From a virus, in IMG/VR virus record IMGVR_UViG_3300044712_000158, positions 1-45,153 of that record: a DNA stretch of 45,153 nt, one strand, 5' to 3'. The position numbers were made by a program, and so were the translations under genes. Of the stretch, positions 17,142-26,098 are shown one piece after another. The notes under the pieces are model-generated. The model worked only from the letters and a program-made list of their open reading frames with translations. It did no database searches and was not told where the DNA came from. The stretch's first letter is position 1, and each line of letters begins with the position of its first letter.

Positions 17142-17450
17142 TTATTTTACGATGCATTGGGCGCTGCGGCCCGAGCGAATCTTATGAATTTGGTACTGCT
17201 TACCTTCGTCCGATTGTAGCCATTTCAAGATAAGAGAAGGTTCGTGAGTCCACTCAGGATGACGAAGAAACTCAATCGCCGGAATACGTCCGACATGCCG
17301 TTGAGTACGACTCTGATTATAACCATCCCCACCACATTCTTGTAGTCGTTTGATTTCCGCCCGTGCTACATCAATATCCTGGGCATGATTAAATATGAAT
17401 TTTTCTTCCGTCTCTGTTGCGGATACGAGTCCGTAATCTTTGATAATCAT
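17142..17450 (-). CDS. Hypothetical head-region protein, 102 aa
   Basis: The start at 17450 (MIIKDYGLVSATETEEKF) is preferred to the longer frame, which begins in G-rich intergenic DNA. The protein has an Asp/Glu-rich helix and a basic segment (YNQSRTQRHVGRIPAIEFL). It is read between the coat and glycosyltransferase genes and is probably a structural or assembly factor. No family recognised. Confidence 0.5.
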   Translation of the reverse strand: MIIKDYGLVSATETEEKFIFNHAQDIDVARAEIKRLQECGGDGYNQSRTQRHVGRIPAIEFLRHPEWTHEPSLILKWLQSDEGKQYQIHKIRSGRSAQCIVK

Positions 17451-17498
17451 AGTATCCCTAGAGGGGGAGGATTGCTCCTCCCCCACTTGAGTTGTGAA

Positions 17499-18401
17499 TT
17501 ACGAGGTGGTCAGCCCTGTGATCAGACCGTGACCCTTCGGTGCGCGGGCTTCGAGAGTCGCTTCACCAATGATGCTGAACAGCTCCGCATCACCAGCAAA
17601 CGGCTGCTTCTCACGTTTAACGCCGCGCAGGAAGCACTTCTTCCAGTGATCCATATCGCCAAAGACGAACAGGACATCGGGATAGGTAGTGTTAACCTGA
17701 TGATGCAGACGCACCGTTACCGTACCAAAGTCCGACTGATAAACGTCAACAGCATTCGACAGTTTATTTTCGTCAGCAACCATGTAACGGGTGTTGGTAG
17801 TGAACCCGGAGATCTTACGTTTCTGGAATGCACCACACACAACCTGCTGTGGTTTCCCGCCCTCGGCCCAGACATCCTGCAGAACATCATTCAGCATGGT
17901 TTCAGTAAGGGCTTCCGTGCCAGTACCCGTACCAGTTTCCACAACACCAGATGCCAACAGGAACCCATAAGCACCCTGCATGAGACGAGCAGTACCGGAA
18001 GCACCGGAGTTAGCCGCCGAGTTCAGGAGCAGAGCATACTCAAGGTCTTTCGACATTTCCTTCAGATTCTTTTCAGTCTGATAGGCGATCTCAGATGCAC
18101 GACCCGCTTTGTCAACCGCCTCTTCAGTCTTGGCGATCTTGAAGCATTTGGTCAGAATCTGAGTGTAGTTACCACTGCGGGTAGTCGGAGTGATCGTGCC
18201 ATCAGTGAAAGCAGCACCCTCAATCGCAGCGTTTTCACCAGCCGACGCAAGAACGTCATTCTGCCATTCATGATACGTACCTTTTACCGGAGCAGTTCCG
18301 ATGGTCGAGGTAAACCAAGTATCCATTGGGGAGATGTTAGTAAGAATCTCAGTGAGATCTTCTTTGTTGCCGACGCTCTGGTAAGTTTGATAAGTAGCCA
18401 T
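17499..18401 (-). CDS. Major capsid protein (DUF5309/SU10-like)
   Basis: A 300-aa product. MATYQTYQSVGNKEDLTEIL, then ISPMDTWFTSTIGTA, is the hallmark N-terminus of DUF5309 coat proteins with an HK97-type fold. EWQNDVL and helical KTEEAVDKAGRASEIAYQ form the expected middle. Codon choice is visibly more G+C-rich and uniform than in its neighbours, as usual for the most expressed gene. The gene follows the scaffold and precedes head/tail connector genes. Confidence 0.9.
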   Translation of the reverse strand: MATYQTYQSVGNKEDLTEILTNISPMDTWFTSTIGTAPVKGTYHEWQNDVLASAGENAAIEGAAFTDGTITPTTRSGNYTQILTKCFKIAKTEEAVDKAGRASEIAYQTEKNLKEMSKDLEYALLLNSAANSGASGTARLMQGAYGFLLASGVVETGTGTGTEALTETMLNDVLQDVWAEGGKPQQVVCGAFQKRKISGFTTNTRYMVADENKLSNAVDVYQSDFGTVTVRLHHQVNTTYPDVLFVFGDMDHWKKCFLRGVKREKQPFAGDAELFSIIGEATLEARAPKGHGLITGLTTS

Positions 18402-18407
18402 ATTAAA

Positions 18408-19361
18408 TTAGTCCTCCATTTGAAGTAGCAAGGCTCTCCAGTTTCCTGTTTTCTTAGCCTGTGCAATTAGTTCCTGTCTTGAGACAGTTTGTTTTTGGAA
18501 ACCACCTCCGGGCTTCTCTACTTTTACTTTACGTGCCTTAGCCTTCGCCTTAGCGCGTTTGGTTGCCATCAGCTTGTCATACGCAGTGTTAATCCTAGCA
18601 ATAGTCTTAACAGCATTCATGCCGTTGTGCTGAATCGAGGTTTCGTAATCAACCTCTTGTGGACTCATACCCATATATTCAATTGCAAATTCCCGGAGTT
18701 CATATTGTTTTGTGTCAATATCAGGTACTCTCCGCAGCAGTTCATTCACCGTTTCCTGTACCTTAGACTGAGACGATGCTTGCTCAGTAAGTTGTCGGAC
18801 ACGGCGATCTCGTAGCTGTTCACGGATCTCCCTCACCTTTTCCAGTGTGCGGGTATCTGCTCCTTCATCAATCAGATCCTGAATCCTACTATTAACATAC
18901 TTCATAGTACCATCTGGATCTTGATCGAATGCCTCGAAAATATCTTTCGGTTGGGCTTTCGGAGCAGACTCCTTGAGAGCATTCTTAATTTCCTGCAATT
19001 CCCTGCGGAGTTCGGCACTCTCTTGGAGCTTAGGGGTCAGACCGGCTTGCATGGCCTTCATGACTGCTTTACCTTCTTCACTCAATCGTGAAGTGTCAAT
19101 AGCAGAAAAATCTTGGTCCCTAAGAATTCGTTTGATCTCGTCAGGCGTATAGGCTTTTTTAGTCAGTTTCTTTTGCGCAGTCTGTTTGTCCGGCTCATCT
19201 TCATCATCGACATCTACATCAACATCCGAAGCATCCGTGTCCACATCCTGATCATCATCTACCTCATAATCAACACCATCATCCTGTACATTCTCCACAT
19301 CGAGTTGCTCATTAGAGTCATCGAAGTCGGGGAGATTCAAACCTTGTTTGTCGTTATCCAT
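18408..19361 (-). CDS. Scaffolding protein
   Basis: A 317-aa protein with a very acidic, Asp/Val-rich N-terminus (ASDVDVDVDDEDEPD), long charged helices (LRRELQEIKNALKES, LEKVREIREQLRDRRV) and a basic C-terminal segment (MATKRAKAKAKARKVKVEK). This is the standard composition of phage scaffolds, which bind the coat protein through a basic C-terminal helix. It lies immediately upstream of the coat gene. The ribosome-binding site is weak. No protease domain is visible. Confidence 0.8.
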   Translation of the reverse strand: MDNDKQGLNLPDFDDSNEQLDVENVQDDGVDYEVDDDQDVDTDASDVDVDVDDEDEPDKQTAQKKLTKKAYTPDEIKRILRDQDFSAIDTSRLSEEGKAVMKAMQAGLTPKLQESAELRRELQEIKNALKESAPKAQPKDIFEAFDQDPDGTMKYVNSRIQDLIDEGADTRTLEKVREIREQLRDRRVRQLTEQASSQSKVQETVNELLRRVPDIDTKQYELREFAIEYMGMSPQEVDYETSIQHNGMNAVKTIARINTAYDKLMATKRAKAKAKARKVKVEKPGGGFQKQTVSRQELIAQAKKTGNWRALLLQMED

Positions 19362-19385
19362 AATTCACTTTGGCAGTCCAGTAGG

Positions 19386-19685
19386 TTACTGCCCCTTTCT
19401 ATTTTGTTCCTTTTCCATCTTTGCTACGATTTCAGCTTCAGCCATATTTCCGAGAATGAGAATCTCTTCAATGAACTTTCTAAATGCTTTCAGTCCGAGA
19501 CACTGAAGATAAATCTCTTCTCGCTCTTTTGGATTATCGGCAGGAGAATTCCTCCATGCCTCAAACAACTTCTCTTCTGTGAGATCTAGGAACTCTTCAA
19601 CGAGAGGATCTTTAAACGCCTTAGCTTGATGGCGTTTTGCTATAAGCTCTTCGTTGGTCCATTTGGTTCTTTTGCGTCTTGACAA
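19386..19685 (-). CDS. Hypothetical protein between portal and scaffold, 99 aa
   Basis: TTG at 19685 is chosen since GGGGGA lies 6 bases upstream, giving SRRKRTKWTNEELIAKRHQ; the frame extends to 19742 without a site. It overlaps the portal 3' end by 65 bases. It is basic at the N-terminus and helical (EEFLDLTEEKLFEAWRNSPA, LKAFRKFIEEILIL). Its place and size suggest a small assembly factor. No family recognised. Confidence 0.5.
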   Translation of the reverse strand: MSRRKRTKWTNEELIAKRHQAKAFKDPLVEEFLDLTEEKLFEAWRNSPADNPKEREEIYLQCLGLKAFRKFIEEILILGNMAEAEIVAKMEKEQNRKGQ

Positions 19686-21624
19686 TGAAATCCCCCTTAA
19701 CCTTTTTGTCGTCCACAATAACTTTTGCGGAATCAACCTCATACTTCATGTTTATTTCTTTTTCCTGAAGACGCAGTTCCTCCTTTTTGAGTTCAAGTTC
19801 CATGATCTTCAGATCATGTCCAGCCTTCAGTTCCTGCACCATCTGAGTCAACTGCTGAATCTGTGCTTGGAACTGCTGTTGCATCTGTTGCACTTGTGGG
19901 TCAATCCCTGGTTTAGTAGCAAACCTATCGGGAACCTTGTATCCCATCAATTCGTAGATAGCGTAGTACAGTTCATAAACATTCTCACCCGTAATAGCAC
20001 CAGACTGCATACCAATGGGAAGAGTCTGCAAGATCGTCATAAGCTGATTGATCTTGAATTCTTTAATCGCAGTACCCACACCGACATCGACTACAACATC
20101 GAAGTTACCTTGGATATCTTCTGGATTAATCTCTGCCCACTGCTGATCCAGTTTAACAAAGGAAGCCTGATCCATGAAGTCAATGTTCATCTTGATACCC
20201 TGTTGAGCAACGTCACGAACACCCGTCTCAGCAAACAAACGAGCAATCATTTCAATACGCTCGATTGCCTGGGACATTACCTGAGACATCCCAATGGCAG
20301 TCTTATTCAGCGTTTGTTGTGACAGACCATCCTGACCGTAATCATTAACACCAGACCTGCGTTCCTTCATCTTTGCAACCACATCAAGCATCTGCAAGGT
20401 ATGAGGAGCCATAGGATTAGGTTGCACAGGGAACAAAGCAGACGAAGGATCAATGTCGTGCAGAGTCCTCCATGTAGCTCCCGGTTCTTTCCTGTTGATC
20501 ACATCGTCCATATTAATACGGAACGGATTGACAATGTTGATACCGTTATTCTGATAATACACATTGTCCATGATCGCCCGAATCAATGATGTATGCAGAC
20601 GTTGGATCTCATACACCAAATCGGATACAGACATACCTGCCATGCGATGTGGAATCCGCACAGAAGACAAGGTACAGAACGTAGGACGATTGTAACTGTT
20701 TCGTTCAGAACTAATGACACGATTACCAAGTACAACAAGTTTCATAGGAATCTTGTTACCCTCAGAATCATAATCATTCATGTAACACTCATAGATAAAG
20801 TAGAAATCTTTTTCCGTATGATCATCCGTCAGGAAGTTGATTCCACCGAGATCCTCAAAACGAGTATCTTCTAGAGTGCTACTGTTATCGAATTCCAAAT
20901 GAAGTTGCTCTAGGTCTGCATCCTTTACCTTATAGTTTGACTTCAGATAATTCTTGTGAACACGTTTCTTGTGCGCAACAAAGTCTGCATCCTTTACTTC
21001 AGTCCGGCTCTTCAAATTGAAGATGAATTCTTCGGGAGGAAGTACCTCGTACTTTGCATACTTCTTTATCTTAACTTCATCGCCTGAGACAGAGAACAAT
21101 CCATTATCGAACTTCAGAGTATTCTCGTCTAGTTCAACTTCAGGATCTTCACGAAGTCCGAGAACTTCTTCCTCAGTCAGATCTTCATATTCCCTCGGTG
21201 TGCGGAGTTCTTCTTCTTCCCACCAATACTTGACTGCTGAGATCTTGTTCATCAAAGCAGATTTGAACCAATCATGCAGAACCATATAACCATTCTGAGA
21301 TTGCATGAAGTCATGATTCAACTTAGCATTCATCAGCTTGGCTTTCAGTTCATCCTCTGGACCAATCGGCAGTACATCAAAAACATACTGAGATCCATAG
21401 AACAACCGCATCAATGTGGGCATGATCCATTCAACAGTCTCTGACACATCTGAGGTGACGAACTTAGATCGACCATCAACCTCATTCCCATATTCATCCA
21501 TCATGTAACTGTTAAAGTTACGCTCAGCATTATCGAGAATATCAGAGTTATCTGCTATTGCCGTCTTCAAGTACGAGAGGGCTTGTTCTTTGAGTTCATC
21601 TTCTTTCTTGTTTCTTTTAGCCAT
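19621..21624 (-). CDS. Portal protein, P22-like
   Basis: A 667-aa product with the early segment FVTSDVSETVEWIMPTLMRL and YGSQYVFDVLP, then WFKSALMNKISAVKYWW, conserved in large podovirus portals. The C-terminal 100 residues are Gln/Glu/Lys-rich coiled coil (QVQQMQQQFQAQIQQLTQMV), which matches the barrel helix of P22 gp1. Twelve copies form the vertex for packaging and ejection. The ATG overlaps the terminase stop (TAATG). Confidence 0.9.
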   Translation of the reverse strand: MAKRNKKEDELKEQALSYLKTAIADNSDILDNAERNFNSYMMDEYGNEVDGRSKFVTSDVSETVEWIMPTLMRLFYGSQYVFDVLPIGPEDELKAKLMNAKLNHDFMQSQNGYMVLHDWFKSALMNKISAVKYWWEEEELRTPREYEDLTEEEVLGLREDPEVELDENTLKFDNGLFSVSGDEVKIKKYAKYEVLPPEEFIFNLKSRTEVKDADFVAHKKRVHKNYLKSNYKVKDADLEQLHLEFDNSSTLEDTRFEDLGGINFLTDDHTEKDFYFIYECYMNDYDSEGNKIPMKLVVLGNRVISSERNSYNRPTFCTLSSVRIPHRMAGMSVSDLVYEIQRLHTSLIRAIMDNVYYQNNGINIVNPFRINMDDVINRKEPGATWRTLHDIDPSSALFPVQPNPMAPHTLQMLDVVAKMKERRSGVNDYGQDGLSQQTLNKTAIGMSQVMSQAIERIEMIARLFAETGVRDVAQQGIKMNIDFMDQASFVKLDQQWAEINPEDIQGNFDVVVDVGVGTAIKEFKINQLMTILQTLPIGMQSGAITGENVYELYYAIYELMGYKVPDRFATKPGIDPQVQQMQQQFQAQIQQLTQMVQELKAGHDLKIMELELKKEELRLQEKEINMKYEVDSAKVIVDDKKVKGDFIVKTQKNQMDQRRAYSKTPSS

Positions 21625-23162
21625 TAGACCACCCCTACTTTCGGATAAGGCAACGGTTCAAGTTTCCGAGGCCGACTGAATCTGTAATCTTTGAGGATGT
21701 CGTAGAGATACGCACAAATATCCAAACCATCATCATGCCAAAATGGAAACTTATCCATTTCATCTTTGAGTCTTGCTACATAACTAATCTCAACATCTGC
21801 AGCATAGAACCATTTATTATTATTCAACGGCCATTGCAGTGCTGAAACAATACGATCTTCTTTCTTCCTGCCCTGTGGTTTCAGGATAATCAATGATCCT
21901 GTTTCCACAGAGACGCTACGATTAGCCGCACGAAGAGCATTTGCCACGTGAATCTCCGCAGTACTTTGCCCAACCTTCTCAATGGCTAACGCTTGGATGA
22001 CCCCATTCCGCAGATACATTCGAGTAGCCGCTTCAATGGCATCGGAATGTTTATGTGGTGATATCTCCAAGTCCAAGATATAAACATTGGACGCTCCGAT
22101 TTCGTCTGACGATCTTTCAACTCCAAACACTCCCATCGCCCATGAGTCTTCACCAGATTGTGTAGACTGATCGCCCGCAGGGTCTATCAACATAAACTTC
22201 AATAGATCATTAGGAATGAATCGACGTTCAATCGGCCTGAGATATTCACTCGCAAGATTACGGTCATAAGCAGGAGTAGGATCACAAAGAATCTGCTGAT
22301 TGAAGTGTTCCCCTGCCTGTAGTTCTCGCCAACGTTGTGCGCTCACTAGAACTGGTTTACCCGATGCGGTTCCATCATCGCTACCAGGAACAACCCTAGT
22401 TGTGTAGATGAAGTTTCCTTCTTTATCTTTTTTATTCTGGATACGAACCAGCGGTCCTGCGTGATTATAGTACGTACCGATGATTCGGACGATACCTCCA
22501 TCAACACCAAGAAACTCTGAATACTCAAGCTGAGAGAAACACATATTCAACTGATCAGGACTCTTTGCCAAGTCAGCAGTCTCGATGTCGTCATAGATAC
22601 GACGATCATAGTGACCACCAGTAGGCATGCCTTCGACAAGACCAAAGGCTTCCACAGTGTTCTCTCTTCGAGAAGTACTACGGCGCTTAACCCTGATACC
22701 ACTTTGCAGTGACCATACTGGTGCCTGAGTATCCGGTTTCTCATACAGAATTTCAGGGAACAGTTTGATCAGTGTTTCTTTTTCTAGCGTCTTACGGATC
22801 GCATCCAAGAATTTATCAGCAGCAGGTTTCTTAAAAGAGAAAATTGCTGTAGTACATTCTGGATTACGCAAGATTGCTTGCACTGTTTCTGCTGTAGTGA
22901 TGATCGTTGACTTAAAATGTTCACGCGCCCATACATCCAGTGTATGTGACTTCGGACCTTCCTCAACAACCTTACATTGATTTACAACAAACGGATGATT
23001 CGCTACAGGAATCTCCATAATAAAATAGACAATGAACCATAGATCATTCAGAATTAAAGATCTGAATGTTTCCTTCTCAGGCAATTCCCCCTGTGCAATA
23101 TCTCGGAAGATCGCCTCGTAATCGTATTTGTACTTGCAATCAGGCCGAGGCACAAATTCCAT
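21624..23162 (-). CDS. terL: Terminase large subunit
   Basis: A 512-aa packaging motor. The ATPase part has a variant Walker A, W78-AREHFKST-86, and a Walker B at IYDDIE (189-194). The RNase H-like nuclease has MLIDPAGD (D327 region), AIEKVGQ, and DDGLDICAYLYD near the C-terminus. It cuts concatemers and drives DNA into the head. The P-loop lacks the usual second Gly (HFKST), as in some podovirus enzymes. No small subunit is next to it; the best candidate is the minus-strand gene at 30985-31383. Confidence 0.93.
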   Translation of the reverse strand: MEFVPRPDCKYKYDYEAIFRDIAQGELPEKETFRSLILNDLWFIVYFIMEIPVANHPFVVNQCKVVEEGPKSHTLDVWAREHFKSTIITTAETVQAILRNPECTTAIFSFKKPAADKFLDAIRKTLEKETLIKLFPEILYEKPDTQAPVWSLQSGIRVKRRSTSRRENTVEAFGLVEGMPTGGHYDRRIYDDIETADLAKSPDQLNMCFSQLEYSEFLGVDGGIVRIIGTYYNHAGPLVRIQNKKDKEGNFIYTTRVVPGSDDGTASGKPVLVSAQRWRELQAGEHFNQQILCDPTPAYDRNLASEYLRPIERRFIPNDLLKFMLIDPAGDQSTQSGEDSWAMGVFGVERSSDEIGASNVYILDLEISPHKHSDAIEAATRMYLRNGVIQALAIEKVGQSTAEIHVANALRAANRSVSVETGSLIILKPQGRKKEDRIVSALQWPLNNNKWFYAADVEISYVARLKDEMDKFPFWHDDGLDICAYLYDILKDYRFSRPRKLEPLPYPKVGVV

Positions 23163-23212
23163 CTACATTACCTTTCTGCTGACAATTGGGTGTGTACGCT
23201 TTTCCGCAAGCC

Positions 23213-23398
23213 TTATGGCTGTTGGGTTTTCTTGGCATCTTCCGCGAAGTATCCGAGGGCGGCAAAGACCATTGCTCCAATCATTTGTTCTTTAGATACT
23301 GCTCCTGTCTGGTATAGCGGAAGTCCAACTTGTGCAGCAGCCCCAATCATCCCAATCAATGTAGTCTTATAGTTATTCAGTACAGATTTAAATGACAT
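23213..23398 (-). CDS. Small membrane protein, 61 aa, holin candidate
   Basis: The start at 23398 has AGGAGAGAG upstream; the longer frame to 23524 is antisense-like and has no site. The product has two hydrophobic segments (TLIGMIGAAAQVGLPLY and MIGAMVFAALGYFA) and a charged C-terminus (EDAKKTQQP). The layout agrees with a class II holin, but small phage membrane proteins beside terminase also occur without lysis function. Confidence 0.55.
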   Translation of the reverse strand: MSFKSVLNNYKTTLIGMIGAAAQVGLPLYQTGAVSKEQMIGAMVFAALGYFAEDAKKTQQP

Positions 23399-23406
23399 AC
23401 TCTCTC

Positions 23407-23880
23407 CTAAAGTTGACTTGCTTCCCAGAACATCTGATGCATCTCGTCGCCAGTTTTGCCAAGCACCTGCTGCATCCCCAAGACAAGGGCATGATCGCGC
23501 TTGATCTCCAGGGCGTATTCCCATTCAATTTGAGCAGAGGCACCCTGTGCGGCAATCGCCAATTCCACGTTGGTCAGCAACCCATGTTGCGCCAGCCATA
23601 GACGGCACTGACGTGGTGTGATTTGGTAGACATAGGTTTCAGCTTTAATATCTTCTGTAGTCTTTTCTATCACCCGATGTGTCCAGTACGTTTCCATATC
23701 TACGAGTACATTTGTTTGCTTGTATCCGTCAGGTACTGTGGGTGGCTGATACTCGGCCATCCCCCATTCGTTCCAATTCAATACCTCAAGAGATTCCGCT
23801 TTTCCACCACTAATTTCTCGATACCTGATATATGCTATTTCATCATCAAGTATCTGTCCTGTTTCAAGGATAACTTTCAT
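23407..23880 (-). CDS. Fibre-associated or baseplate-type protein, 157 aa
   Basis: The C-terminal half (ITPRQCRLWLAQHGLLTNVE, QIEWEYALEIKRDHALV, GMQQVLGKTGDEMHQMF) is a widely shared phage domain attached to various N-termini next to fibre genes. The N-terminal half is beta-rich. The 3' half of the gene is visibly more G+C-rich than the 5' half, a mosaic pattern consistent with recombination within the gene. Function unknown. Confidence 0.5.
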   Translation of the reverse strand: MKVILETGQILDDEIAYIRYREISGGKAESLEVLNWNEWGMAEYQPPTVPDGYKQTNVLVDMETYWTHRVIEKTTEDIKAETYVYQITPRQCRLWLAQHGLLTNVELAIAAQGASAQIEWEYALEIKRDHALVLGMQQVLGKTGDEMHQMFWEASQL

Positions 23881-23887
23881 ATTTCAC

Positions 23888-24400
23888 CTAAAGATTCTGA
23901 AAAAGTTGTGATGTAAGACCTGCCTCGGCAGTGTTAAATGTCGTCTTGGTTGTCCAGTTGGTGTTATCATCTGAATACTGCAAAGCAAAACTTTTGGCAT
24001 AAAGCTCACCACTCGACCCGTCATAATACCCGTCCATACGAACGGATTTTATTTCTGCGGAAATACCTGAACCGAGGTCAATCGCCCACCACTGAGGATT
24101 CAAATTTGTATCGGCAGCCTGCGCTGTTGTCCAACGAGTTGTTCCATTATTATCGTTTGCTTTCGATGCTTCGTAACCAGCGGCGTAATAAGATTTTGCA
24201 GAAGCAGTTCCGGCAAGGCAAAGGTCTGTTCCACTTCCATCTGCAGATGCGTACATGGCAAATCGAAAGATTGCCTGAAAATATTTATTACTCAAAGAAT
24301 AGTTGTGCCAACTGACATCGGTAGGCAACAAGCGCCAATAGCGATGAGCTTGAATGGGTGTTTTTGTCTTGATTCCGAACAACATCCCCCCGCCTATCAT
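23888..24400 (-). CDS. Discoidin/F5-8C-like carbohydrate-binding protein
   Basis: The start at 24400 forms ATGA with the stop of the upstream gene. The 170-aa product has a galactose-binding-like jelly roll: WWAIDLGSGISAEIKSVRM followed by SFALQYSDDNTNWTTKTTF, which is the F5/8 type C pattern. It is likely a virion-attached sugar-binding protein in adsorption. It follows a short fibre-like gene, with which it may form one complex. Confidence 0.65.
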   Translation of the reverse strand: MIGGGMLFGIKTKTPIQAHRYWRLLPTDVSWHNYSLSNKYFQAIFRFAMYASADGSGTDLCLAGTASAKSYYAAGYEASKANDNNGTTRWTTAQAADTNLNPQWWAIDLGSGISAEIKSVRMDGYYDGSSGELYAKSFALQYSDDNTNWTTKTTFNTAEAGLTSQLFQNL

Positions 24401-24981
24401 TCTAAGTTCCCCACCAATACCCAACGAGCAGATGCTACTTTCATAAGAGTAGCAATCGTACCTAGTTTGATTTTGGTTTTACTTCCATCTGAGATAAGTG
24501 TATCTGTCGTAACAGCAATGGTTAGAGTTGACGCCCCGTCGTGGAGAATATTGATGAAATCATTTACGGAAAACACACTACCACTCCCACTCTGTGCGGG
24601 CATTGTCAGTGTCTTGCCACTCCCTGTCATACGAACAGTTGCTCCAATATCTCCCGAATCGAATGCACGACTATCTGAGGCATCTATGATATACGTTCCT
24701 GCGCCCTTTACAGAGTCATCATCTCCAACGATAATCCCTGTACCTTGTACAGTAGAACCTCCCGTACCATCAGAACGTACCATAACATTGTCTACAGTTC
24801 CGAGTGATCCACCAATGATAGCACCGGACGTTACACCGTGGGTTGTCGTATCAGCCTCATGATCAAATGCCCAATTGCTAGAGATAGGAGCATCCACCTC
24901 ACCATTAACAGGAGTATCCTGTGTAGGCATTAGATCCTTATCTACATTACCATCGGCATTGGTATCTAATTCTTTACTCAT
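24397..24981 (-). CDS. Short tail-fibre-like protein, 194 aa
   Basis: Glycine/Thr/Asp-rich sequence with fibre-type repeats (GGSLGTVDNVMVRSDGTGG, VQGTGIIVGDDDSVKGAG) and a beta C-terminus (STLTIAVTTDTLISDG, VASARWVLVGNL). The N-terminus MSKELDTNADGNVDKDLMP resembles an attachment peptide. Its coupling to the sugar-binding protein downstream suggests a two-part adsorption structure. Assigned by composition and context. Confidence 0.55.
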   Translation of the reverse strand: MSKELDTNADGNVDKDLMPTQDTPVNGEVDAPISSNWAFDHEADTTTHGVTSGAIIGGSLGTVDNVMVRSDGTGGSTVQGTGIIVGDDDSVKGAGTYIIDASDSRAFDSGDIGATVRMTGSGKTLTMPAQSGSGSVFSVNDFINILHDGASTLTIAVTTDTLISDGSKTKIKLGTIATLMKVASARWVLVGNLE

Positions 24982-24983
24982 GA

Positions 24984-25250
24984 TTACACCTTCTGACTAG
25001 GATTCGCCCCAACACCCACTAGTTTACTTTGCAAAGACTCAAGATACATGATCGCCTCATTACGATCAATCCCAGGAAGAACTTTACTAAGGTACTTCAG
25101 CGCCAGTTCCATACGAACATCTTCATCACAAGAACTTTTCAACTGTTGTTCAACACTGTAAGCAACCGCATCATAACAGGCTTGACGTACAAGTTCTTGC
25201 CGCATCTTCAAGATAAGCACCGAGAGAAATTCTCGAAACAATTTAAACAT
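24984..25250 (-). CDS. Hypothetical helical protein, 88 aa
   Basis: An N-terminal amphipathic or weakly hydrophobic helix (FREFLSVLILKMRQELV) followed by charged helices. AGGAGA lies 6 bases upstream of ATG 25250. No family recognised. It lies among adsorption genes. Confidence 0.5.
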   Translation of the reverse strand: MFKLFREFLSVLILKMRQELVRQACYDAVAYSVEQQLKSSCDEDVRMELALKYLSKVLPGIDRNEAIMYLESLQSKLVGVGANPSQKV

Positions 25251-25258
25251 ACATTCTC

Positions 25259-25438
25259 CTAGATAGAGGTATTATTCTGCCATGACACTACTGTTCCCCC
25301 GAAAATTACCCCCTGTCCTTGGAATGTTACATAAGGAACAGAAGGAGGAGGCACAAGTACTGTCCTTAATTTCTGTAGGTTACTGATGATCGTGTTTGCA
25401 CACGTATTCCCCAGTAGAATTGCGCCTCCTATACGCAT
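25259..25438 (-). CDS. Hypothetical small protein, 59 aa
   Basis: ATG at 25438 has AGGAGCC upstream, and the stop lies 9 bases before the next gene. The product is MRIGGAILLGNTCANTIISN and onward, with a Pro triplet and a Gly-rich end (VTFQGQGVIFGGTVVSW). It resembles a small beta-structured virion piece. Context between tailspike/methyltransferase and fibre genes; function unknown. Confidence 0.5.
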   Translation of the reverse strand: MRIGGAILLGNTCANTIISNLQKLRTVLVPPPSVPYVTFQGQGVIFGGTVVSWQNNTSI

Positions 25439-25447
25439 GAAAGGCTC

Positions 25448-26077
25448 CTATTTTTTCAGTGATGCTACAAGTTCCCATCCTTTTTGTACTGATTGTACAA
25501 TCTGGGAGAAAGGTTTGATGCCGTAATGCTTTCCTACCTCTGTCCAGTAAGGATTCTTCTCGTCAAAATAACTTAAAGTCATCTGAGTAAAGAAGCGAAC
25601 ATGCGTAGGATCTTGAAAAGCCTGTATAGAGGGGTAGATAGGAACATAAATTACCATCACCCCTCTAGGTTTTAGTACCCTGTGGCACTCGTTCATGATA
25701 GGAATCAGGTTATGCACATGCTCAAGGAAGTGACTACAGACAATTTCATCGACACTGTTATCTTCAAAAGGAAGATTCTGTGTTTCCATGTTCATTACAA
25801 TGTCTGCACCCGTAGATTCCGCGATATCCACTCCAATGAATCCTGGGCGGCGGTTAGGACCACATCCAATATCAAGTTTAAGTGGACTAGTTCCTACTTG
25901 CTCTACGATTTTCCTTGCTTTTTCCCTTGAGAGGACATGCCCTTCATAGGGGATTTCATTCCCTTCTTCATCTTTTTTCCCTGAGAAGCGCACGGCATGG
26001 TATTTATCTTCCTTTCGCAATTCAAATTTCTTAGGAGGGGTCCATCCTTTAGGATTCCCCGGTGGTTTAGCTTTCAT
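25448..26077 (-). CDS. SAM-dependent methyltransferase (class I)
   Basis: A 209-aa protein with the SAM-binding motif LDIGCGPN (68-75), acidic D84 in GVDI, the segment NLPFEDNSVDEIVCSHFLEHV and the strand VLKPRGVMVIYVP. These are standard for Methyltransf_11-type enzymes. The N-terminus (KPPGNPKGWTPPKKFELRKE) is unusual and basic. It lies just after the tailspike, so it may modify a tail protein or a host glycan. It lacks the DPPY/PC motifs of DNA methyltransferases. Confidence 0.8.
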   Translation of the reverse strand: MKAKPPGNPKGWTPPKKFELRKEDKYHAVRFSGKKDEEGNEIPYEGHVLSREKARKIVEQVGTSPLKLDIGCGPNRRPGFIGVDIAESTGADIVMNMETQNLPFEDNSVDEIVCSHFLEHVHNLIPIMNECHRVLKPRGVMVIYVPIYPSIQAFQDPTHVRFFTQMTLSYFDEKNPYWTEVGKHYGIKPFSQIVQSVQKGWELVASLKK

Positions 26078-26098
26078 AGTTTTCCCCCTATAAGTAGA

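Noticed and set aside
17385-18428. 347-codon plus-strand ORF opposite the coat gene
   Set aside because: Shadow of the strongly biased coat gene codons; no site and no recognisable product.
19654-20322. 222-codon plus-strand ORF opposite the portal gene
   Set aside because: Antisense of portal coiled coil; Leu/His-rich composition typical of shadows.
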